Part shown: one piece after another, positions 5,736-10,540 of the stretch
Numbering within the stretch: the first letter of the stretch is position 1
How the letters are laid out: every line of letters starts with the position of its first letter
NCBI GenBank assembly: GCA_964500525.1
Contig: CAZCOE010000024.1
Location: 1 to 10,540, forward strand
Source of the DNA: RGIG7378 sp964500525
GTDB lineage: Bacteria > Bacillota > Clostridia > RGIG7378
Length of the DNA: 10,540 bases
Direction: 5' to 3'
The notes under the pieces: generated by a model
Seen by the model: only the letters and a program-made list of their open reading frames with translations
What the model was told of the DNA's origin: nothing
The model's database searches: none
Made by a program: the position numbers and the translations under genes

Positions 5736-7184
5736 ATGGAAATAAGCAGCGCAAAGTTGGCCCAGTTCTTTCAGAATTGCGAGGATTTCGAGAGCAGGAA
5801 AATATATATCGGTGGGAATCCCCATCGAGAGGTTACCCTATGTTATATAGACGGTCTGGTAAATAGCACCCGTTTGGGGGAAGGAATTATCCGGGCGTTG
5901 AGTGTAATGGAACTGTCCCCCAAGGACACGGACCGGACAATATTCGACAGATTGCTTCACGGAGGCACATACGTTGCCACGGTGGAAGAGGTTGCCAGCC
6001 TGACCGAGTTGGCAACACATCTTACAGAAGAAAAGTGCGCCTTGGTATTCGACAGCCTGGAGAGGGCAATTACCTTTGAAATCAAGAGCAGTGAGCACAG
6101 GAGCATAACTGAGCCCCACAATGAGAAGACCGTAAAAGGGGCCAAGGATGCCTTTGTGGAGAATATCCGTATAAACACCATGCTGGTGCGGAGAAAGCTG
6201 CGTACGCCCAATTTAAAGATCGAGAGGCAGCTTTGCGGTGCCCGCAGCAAGACAGTAGTGGATGTAATGTATATTGCCGGGCTGACAAACCGGGAGTTGG
6301 TCAGATCCGTAATAAACCGCATAAGCAAAATAAACATAGACGGTATGATTACTTCCGGAAATCTGGAGGAATATATAGTAGACTGCCCCAAGACCCCATT
6401 TCCCCAGCTCATGTCCACAGAGCGCTCCGACAAATTCGCAATTAACCTGCTGGAGGGCAGGGTAGGAATATTGGTGGACGGCATACCTATAGGGTTTCTG
6501 ATTCCCGGCACCTTTGGCCAGTTTTTCAAAGTTCCCGAGGATAATTCCAACCACTATCTGGTTTCATCCGCCCTTACCATTATCCGATACGTGGCATTGG
6601 CAATATCCCTGTTTCTGCCGGCCCTGTATGTGGCCATATCCATGTATCAACAGCAGATGATCCCCACCCAGCTCATGATAACCATAATCGAGAGCAAGGA
6701 AAAAGTGCCTATAGCCACGGCTTTGGAGGTTATGGGCATGATGATTGCCTTTGAATTGCTGCAGGAATCCGGACTGCGGCTTCCCAATCCCATAGGTGAA
6801 ACCATAGGCATTATAGGAGCATTGATTGTGGGAGAGTCTGCGGTTTCTGCCAATGTAATGTCGCCGATTGTGGTAATTGTGGTGGCCCTGGCGGGAATTG
6901 CCGGATACACAATGCCCAATCAGGACTTTGCATATGCAGTGCGAATAGCCAGATTTTTGCTGGTTATATGTGCTCTTATGGGAGGAATGTTCGGCGTTGG
7001 AGTGGGAACGGCGGTGCTGATCTATCACCTGTGCTCTCTGGAGAGCTTTGGAGTTGCATATATGACTCCCTTCTGCAATGGGACAAGTTCTCAGGTGGGG
7101 GATGCCCTGTTTCGCAAGCCCCTGGCCAGGAGCAAATGGCGTGAGGAGTTTCTGAAGCCCAGGGACAGGAGGAATCAGGAATAA
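5736..7184 (+). CDS. Germinant receptor A subunit (GerA/GerKA family)
   Basis: This is the A subunit of a spore inner-membrane germinant receptor, which with B and C subunits detects nutrients or other germinants and triggers ion and dipicolinate release. At 482 residues it fits the family. The hydrophilic N-terminal domain covers about 1-275 and includes the conserved region near 133-160 (KGAKDAFVENIRIN, then RRKLRTPNLKI). The C-terminal membrane domain has helices beginning about 280 (IIRYVALAISLFLPALYV) and 324, then GETIGIIGALIVGESAVSAN and a last pair around VICALMGGMFGVGVG. The start at 5736 is set by GGGGA. The stop overlaps the next start (TAATG). Presence of C and B partners argues against the lone A-like protein SpoVAF. 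The gene order A-C-B is like clostridial gerK loci; the germinant cannot be inferred. Confidence 0.93.
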   Translation: MEISSAKLAQFFQNCEDFESRKIYIGGNPHREVTLCYIDGLVNSTRLGEGIIRALSVMELSPKDTDRTIFDRLLHGGTYVATVEEVASLTELATHLTEEKCALVFDSLERAITFEIKSSEHRSITEPHNEKTVKGAKDAFVENIRINTMLVRRKLRTPNLKIERQLCGARSKTVVDVMYIAGLTNRELVRSVINRISKINIDGMITSGNLEEYIVDCPKTPFPQLMSTERSDKFAINLLEGRVGILVDGIPIGFLIPGTFGQFFKVPEDNSNHYLVSSALTIIRYVALAISLFLPALYVAISMYQQQMIPTQLMITIIESKEKVPIATALEVMGMMIAFELLQESGLRLPNPIGETIGIIGALIVGESAVSANVMSPIVVIVVALAGIAGYTMPNQDFAYAVRIARFLLVICALMGGMFGVGVGTAVLIYHLCSLESFGVAYMTPFCNGTSSQVGDALFRKPLARSKWREEFLKPRDRRNQE

Positions 7185-8287
7185 TGAGGTCCAGAAAAGT
7201 CAGTCCATCCACCATGGCCTTCAGGACTTTATGCGCAGTTTGCCTGGTGATTGCATTGCTGGTGTTTGGCGGAATATATGAGGACTACCACGAGCTGGAG
7301 GTCATCGACCTGATTCAGGTAATAGGCATAGACCATGTAGATGACGAGGTAACCGTAACGGCCCTGGGCAGCCAGATGTCAAACAAACAGCCTGCTATAT
7401 ACCGAGGCTCCGGTGAAGCTGTGAACAAGGCGGTAGCCAATATGCAAACCGAGGCAGGCACAGCATATCTGCATTTTGGCCATGTGAAATATATCGTGAT
7501 TTCCGACGAGGCAGCTCGCTCCCGGATAACCGACGTGCTGGATTATTGCATACGAATGCCTGACATAGGCCTGAACGCCGCAATCTACTACGTGGACGGC
7601 TCAGCAGGTAAAACCATAGAGAGTGTGGAGGAGGGGAAAAACTTGTCGAAAATTCTGGATTCCATGGCGCTCAAGGGAATTGAGACCTCAGTTATGTACC
7701 GCTATACACTTATCGATGTAGTGAGCAGTCTGCTGAGAAACGGGTTTGCCATGGCCAGCGAGTTCGCTGTGGAGGAGGGACAGGTGGTGCCCAAGGGACT
7801 GGCCGTATTGCCTGAAAAGGGAGATCCCATACACCTGGACAAGGACGAGATGCGTCTCCTGGCCCTGCTGGATGGCAGGCTGAACAGCTATTCCGAGGTT
7901 ATAACAGGAGCCGTCGACGATTGGGTAGGAGTGGATATATCCGAGACAAGTGTGGAATATTCCGCCCATTGGCAGGATGGCAGGTGGATGCTGGAGATAG
8001 AGATCTCCATGCAGTGTGGCCTGAACGAATTGCACAAGGACCAGGAGATGCTGGACCGGGAGGAAATGAAACGGATAGAGGATGCAATTCATGAGGAAAT
8101 GTACAGCTCCGTAGAGGATTTGATACAGAAGTCCTACGATTTGGGGTTGGATATATGCGGACTTGGCCAACAGGCATACCTGCTGACCGGGAAAAAGGAA
8201 ACTATGGACTACAATAACATATCCTACAATCTGAAAGTCAATGCTACTCTGAACAGGACCTATGCCATAGGGGAGAGTGCAGAATAA
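7184..8287 (+). CDS. Germinant receptor C subunit (GerC/GerKC family), lipobox cysteine absent
   Basis: GerC-type subunits are normally lipoproteins on the outer face of the spore inner membrane, partnering GerA and GerB. This 367-residue protein has the family's length, the N-terminal ELEVIDLIQVIGID motif at 37-50 and a C-terminal GerAC-like domain. It begins with a basic stretch and a hydrophobic segment at about 12-31. The family's usual CWDxxEL start of the mature protein reads YEDYHEL here: the position of the lipidated cysteine is Y32. C17 and C20 lie inside the hydrophobic segment and are not in a lipobox. The protein may therefore stay anchored by an uncleaved N-terminal helix. Its ATG overlaps the gerA-type stop by one base (TAATG), with AGGAGG at 7167-7172 upstream. 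Confidence 0.9.
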   Translation: MRSRKVSPSTMAFRTLCAVCLVIALLVFGGIYEDYHELEVIDLIQVIGIDHVDDEVTVTALGSQMSNKQPAIYRGSGEAVNKAVANMQTEAGTAYLHFGHVKYIVISDEAARSRITDVLDYCIRMPDIGLNAAIYYVDGSAGKTIESVEEGKNLSKILDSMALKGIETSVMYRYTLIDVVSSLLRNGFAMASEFAVEEGQVVPKGLAVLPEKGDPIHLDKDEMRLLALLDGRLNSYSEVITGAVDDWVGVDISETSVEYSAHWQDGRWMLEIEISMQCGLNELHKDQEMLDREEMKRIEDAIHEEMYSSVEDLIQKSYDLGLDICGLGQQAYLLTGKKETMDYNNISYNLKVNATLNRTYAIGESAE

Positions 8288-9411
8288 TGACCGGAGGCAA
8301 GATGAACAACCGCCAATTGGTGGTGCTGATGACGACATGTCTGTTTTCTCCCATGATCCGGCTGCTGCCCAGATTCAATACTGCAGCTGCAGGCAGGGGA
8401 GCCTGGATCTCGGTGCTGCTGGCAGCTGTTCCCACCCTGCTTATGGTGATATTTGCCCACTACGTAATAAGCGGGAAAGACAGGGAGCGAAGCCTGGGGG
8501 ACATGTTCCGGGACGCCTATGGACAGGTTGGAGGGAACATAGTCAACATGCTGATGACACTATGGCTCCTGATCTATAGCGGAATGGTTATCCGCACCAG
8601 CAGCGAGAGGCTTATCAGCACCATATTTATACAGGGCGACACCATGTTCTTTACAATAATCCTGTTGCTGCTCATTATAATGGTGGCAGTGGGCAGGGAG
8701 AGAACATTGGCATACATGGGACAGGTGGTTTGGTATATCCTGATACCGGTGCTGATTTTGGTGACGGCTTTCGCCCTGGGGGACATATCTCCGGATAACC
8801 TGCTGCCTGTGGACATATCCGATGGCATGTCATACCTCAAAGGAACTGTGCCGGTAATCAGCATAATGTCTCCCTGGGTGTTCTTCCTATATTTTAAAAC
8901 CGAGGGTCACCGGAAAATGTCCCTGTGGGGAAAGATAGGCTGGATATCCATGGCCCTGGGAATAGCTCTAATGGTTACGGTGACTACAGTAGGTGTAGTC
9001 AGCCCGGAACTGACCGAGGTATTGCATGATCCGTTTTTCTCTATGATTCGCACGTTGAATGTGTTTGGCGTGTTGGAGAGGATGGAGGCCCTGGTAATAG
9101 CCCTATGGGTGCTGACAGACGTAATCTATCTGGGAGGATTGCTCAGCATCTGTGTAAGCAATATAAGGAACATATTGGGCACCGGTTCGGTGAGATGGAC
9201 CGCGGTATTTGCGTCGGGAGCGGTTATGGCGTCGTCGGTATTGATTGCGGAATCAGCCTCAGATCTGTCAATGGCCTCGGATGTGGTAATACCCGTGGTT
9301 AATTTGGCAGTCACCTATGGAATAATACCAATTTCGGCCCTGATCTCCCTAAGAAAGAGGCGCCAAGAAAAGGGGACAGAACCCGGTGAAAAGCCTGCAA
9401 TAGCTAAATGA
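8287..9411 (+). CDS. Germinant receptor B subunit (GerB, spore germination permease family)
   Basis: This polytopic membrane protein of the GerAB family belongs to the amino acid/polyamine/organocation transporter superfamily and probably forms the germinant-binding part of the receptor. It has 374 residues with about ten hydrophobic segments, as expected. Examples are ISVLLAAVPTLLMVIFA, FTIILLLLIIMVAVG, VVWYILIPVLILVTAFAL and ALGIALMVTVTTVGVV, and the tail is short and basic. Its ATG overlaps the gerC-type stop (TAATG) with GGGGAG at 8270-8275. An alternative ATG at 8302, five residues in, has GGAGG only 4 nt upstream. It is the last gene of the operon. The stop at 9409-9411 is 2 bp from the stop of the opposing hydrolase gene, and I see no terminator between them. 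Confidence 0.92.
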   Translation: MTGGKMNNRQLVVLMTTCLFSPMIRLLPRFNTAAAGRGAWISVLLAAVPTLLMVIFAHYVISGKDRERSLGDMFRDAYGQVGGNIVNMLMTLWLLIYSGMVIRTSSERLISTIFIQGDTMFFTIILLLLIIMVAVGRERTLAYMGQVVWYILIPVLILVTAFALGDISPDNLLPVDISDGMSYLKGTVPVISIMSPWVFFLYFKTEGHRKMSLWGKIGWISMALGIALMVTVTTVGVVSPELTEVLHDPFFSMIRTLNVFGVLERMEALVIALWVLTDVIYLGGLLSICVSNIRNILGTGSVRWTAVFASGAVMASSVLIAESASDLSMASDVVIPVVNLAVTYGIIPISALISLRKRRQEKGTEPGEKPAIAK

Positions 9412-9413
9412 TG

Positions 9414-10178
9414 CTATATAGTTATGGTCTCACCGGTGGACAGGTAGTGAAGCCTCTCCATGCGTGGAAGCATGTGTTCGTACTGGGCCAGTCCGGTACA
9501 GTGACATGTGTAGTATTCTGTGGGGAAATTATTGAGCTGGGACGCTAGGTTGCCAAGCTCCTGCCCGGGCTGGGTGTGGGACAGGTGAAAGCCTCCCACC
9601 AATACCTCCGGCCTGAGGTGGGAGACAATATTGAGTATGCCCCTGTGGGAACACCCGCTAAACAGTATGCGGCGGCCATCTTCCTGAATCTGCATGTACT
9701 GCTCGTGTTGGAAATCGTCGGGCACCATGGAATCTTCATCCCGGCGCCATAGGCCGGAGACACCAATATCCGGGGCAGGGCAGGAGCAAAGAGAAATGTT
9801 GTGGGCAGGAGAGATGTTGCTGTGGCAGAGCACCAGGCCCGGGTCCCTGGAAATGGATGTGTCCAGGCCAATGTACTTGCCGGAGCGGTTGTAATATGGT
9901 TCAAAGGCCTGGGGCCTGATATATACGGGAGCCCCGGGGTTGAGCCGGCGGAATGCATGAAAACCGCCGCCGTGGTCGTAGTGGCCGTGGGAGATTATTG
10001 CAAAGTCAACCTTTGACAAATCTATGCCAAGAGCCTCTGCGTTTCGGGCAAATAAATCCGTCTGTCCCATATCGAACAGGATAGTGAGCCCCTGGGTCTC
10101 AATCAGCAGGCTAAGGCCATGTTCGGCCTGTAATACGGGGTTATGGCATGTGTTTTCAACAAGAGCAGTAAGTTTCAT
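9414..10178 (-). CDS. Metallo-beta-lactamase-fold hydrolase, COG1237 type
   Basis: This is a 254-residue metal-dependent hydrolase of the MBL superfamily. The metal-binding motif HxHxDH is SHGHYDHGGG with H64, H66, D68 and H69. GCSHRGILNIV supplies the next histidine, and CHCTG near the C terminus is typical of the branch related to the archaeal dihydropterin ribofuranosylaminobenzene-phosphate synthase (COG1237). Assignments to that pathway in bacteria are usually by similarity only, so I leave the substrate open. No signal peptide is seen, so it is likely cytoplasmic. I chose ATG 10176-10178 because MKLTALVENT is the normal family start. A GTG at 10268 in the same frame would add 30 residues translated from the repeat. 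There is no SD before the ATG: a repeat ends 3 nt upstream of it. Confidence 0.88.
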   Translation of the reverse strand: MKLTALVENTCHNPVLQAEHGLSLLIETQGLTILFDMGQTDLFARNAEALGIDLSKVDFAIISHGHYDHGGGFHAFRRLNPGAPVYIRPQAFEPYYNRSGKYIGLDTSISRDPGLVLCHSNISPAHNISLCSCPAPDIGVSGLWRRDEDSMVPDDFQHEQYMQIQEDGRRILFSGCSHRGILNIVSHLRPEVLVGGFHLSHTQPGQELGNLASQLNNFPTEYYTCHCTGLAQYEHMLPRMERLHYLSTGETITI

Positions 10179-10181
10179 ATT

Positions 10182-10370
10182 CAGTGAAGAGTGAAGAGTT
10201 TCGGTACTTTTGACCGCCCAAACTAAGTGAATAGTGATGAGTGAAGAGTGAAGAGTTCTGGTCTCCACGTTCCTTTGCTCGATGGGCGAAGCGAAGCTTT
10301 GCGACCCAGTGAAGAGTGTAGAGTGATGAGTGATGAGTGAAGAACTCTGGTCTCTATGCTCCCACGGTCG
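10182..10370 (-). repeat. Composite heptamer/hairpin repeat array, right locus (units on minus strand)
   Basis: This array fills the space between the hydrolase start codon and the terminator of the next gene. Truncated unit R0 (10182-10200) has two heptamers and no head, next to a 24-bp non-repeat spacer that contains CGGT/ACCG arms at 10202-10216. Unit R1 (10225-10283) has four heptamers and a head nearly identical to that of the unit at 1110-1171. A GGGCGAAGC...GCTTTGCGACCC imperfect hairpin follows (10284-10307). Unit R2 (10307-10370) has five heptamers and a divergent head of the ATGCTCCCA type, shared with the unit at 154-212. Heptamer ends point toward the hydrolase gene. No gene is seen here. 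Confidence 0.9.
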
Positions 10371-10377
10371 TCATCTC

Positions 10378-10405
10378 AAAACCGCCCTGCTTTACAGCAA
10401 GGCGG
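10378..10405 (-). terminator. Rho-independent terminator of the gene at the right edge
   Basis: On the minus strand, CCGCCTTGC pairs with GCAGGGCGG (plus-strand arms 10382-10390 and 10397-10405, one T-G wobble) around a 6-nt loop, followed by TTTT (plus AAAA 10378-10381). It lies about 23 bp downstream of the minus-strand stop at 10429-10431. The repeat array begins 7 bp beyond its T-run. Confidence 0.85.
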
Positions 10406-10428
10406 CATAGGTCGGAATGGGTAATGGG

Positions 10429-10540
10429 TTACTTCACAGAACCGTCGGGGTTAAACAGGGGAAGCTTCTCCAGATAGATCAGATCAGGACGATCCTGAGC
10501 AGCACCCTCGGCCAGAATAGCTGCCCTGCCACAGATGTTT
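10429..10540 (-). CDS. C-terminal end of an unrecognised protein (partial)
   Basis: An open minus-strand frame enters from the right edge and ends at TAA (complement of 10429-10431), giving the last 36 residues. The fragment starts NICGRAAILAEG and ends LPLFNPDGSVK. It looks like a soluble cytoplasmic protein tail, with no membrane segment. A strong intrinsic terminator follows the stop, which supports it as a real 3' end. I do not recognise the family with confidence from this fragment and give no function. Confidence 0.7.
   Translation of the reverse strand, partial: NICGRAAILAEGAAQDRPDLIYLEKLPLFNPDGSVK

Overview
The window looks like the chromosome of an endospore-forming member of the Clostridia. 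It carries a three-gene germinant-receptor operon, a linked diaminopimelate/lysine pair (dapA-dapB), SD motifs of the GGAGG type and roughly even base composition. I cannot name the genus. The core reads left to right as valS-dapA-dapB, then a rho-independent terminator, then a gerA-gerC-gerB-type operon whose genes overlap at TAATG junctions. A convergent metallo-beta-lactamase-fold hydrolase gene follows 2 bp after gerB. Both window edges cut through genes I do not recognise: the last 43 residues of a plus-strand protein on the left and the last 36 residues of a minus-strand protein on the right.

Three of the intergenic spaces (135-331, 905-1262, 10182-10370) are filled by one family of composite repeats. 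A full unit has a 'head' (about CGAGCAAAGGA, a variable middle, then GACCAGAAC), a run of degenerate 7-bp repeats (AGTG[AT][AT][GT] on one strand, C[AT]-rich TTCACTC-like on the other) ending in CACTG, and a 'tail' of GC-rich hairpins built on GCGAAGC/GCTTCGC. Copies differ in heptamer number (1, 2, 4 or 5) and in the head middle.

The most interesting structure is at 135-1262. A small four-helix-bundle protein gene of the 23S-rRNA-intervening-sequence (IVP/S23) family lies between repeat arrays in opposite orientation, so its nearest flanking units form long imperfect inverted repeats. This suggests an IVP-centred repeat element whose units also sit elsewhere in the neighbourhood. The repeats touch functional signals: the last heptamer appears to supply the -35 box of the valS promoter, and a repeat ends 3 nt before the start codon of the hydrolase gene, where no ribosome-binding site can be seen.

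Functionally, valS makes valyl-tRNA synthetase, and dapA/dapB start the diaminopimelate/lysine branch. The DapA product is also the precursor of spore dipicolinate. The ger operon would encode the inner-membrane receptor that senses germinants in the spore. Its C subunit lacks the usual lipobox cysteine.
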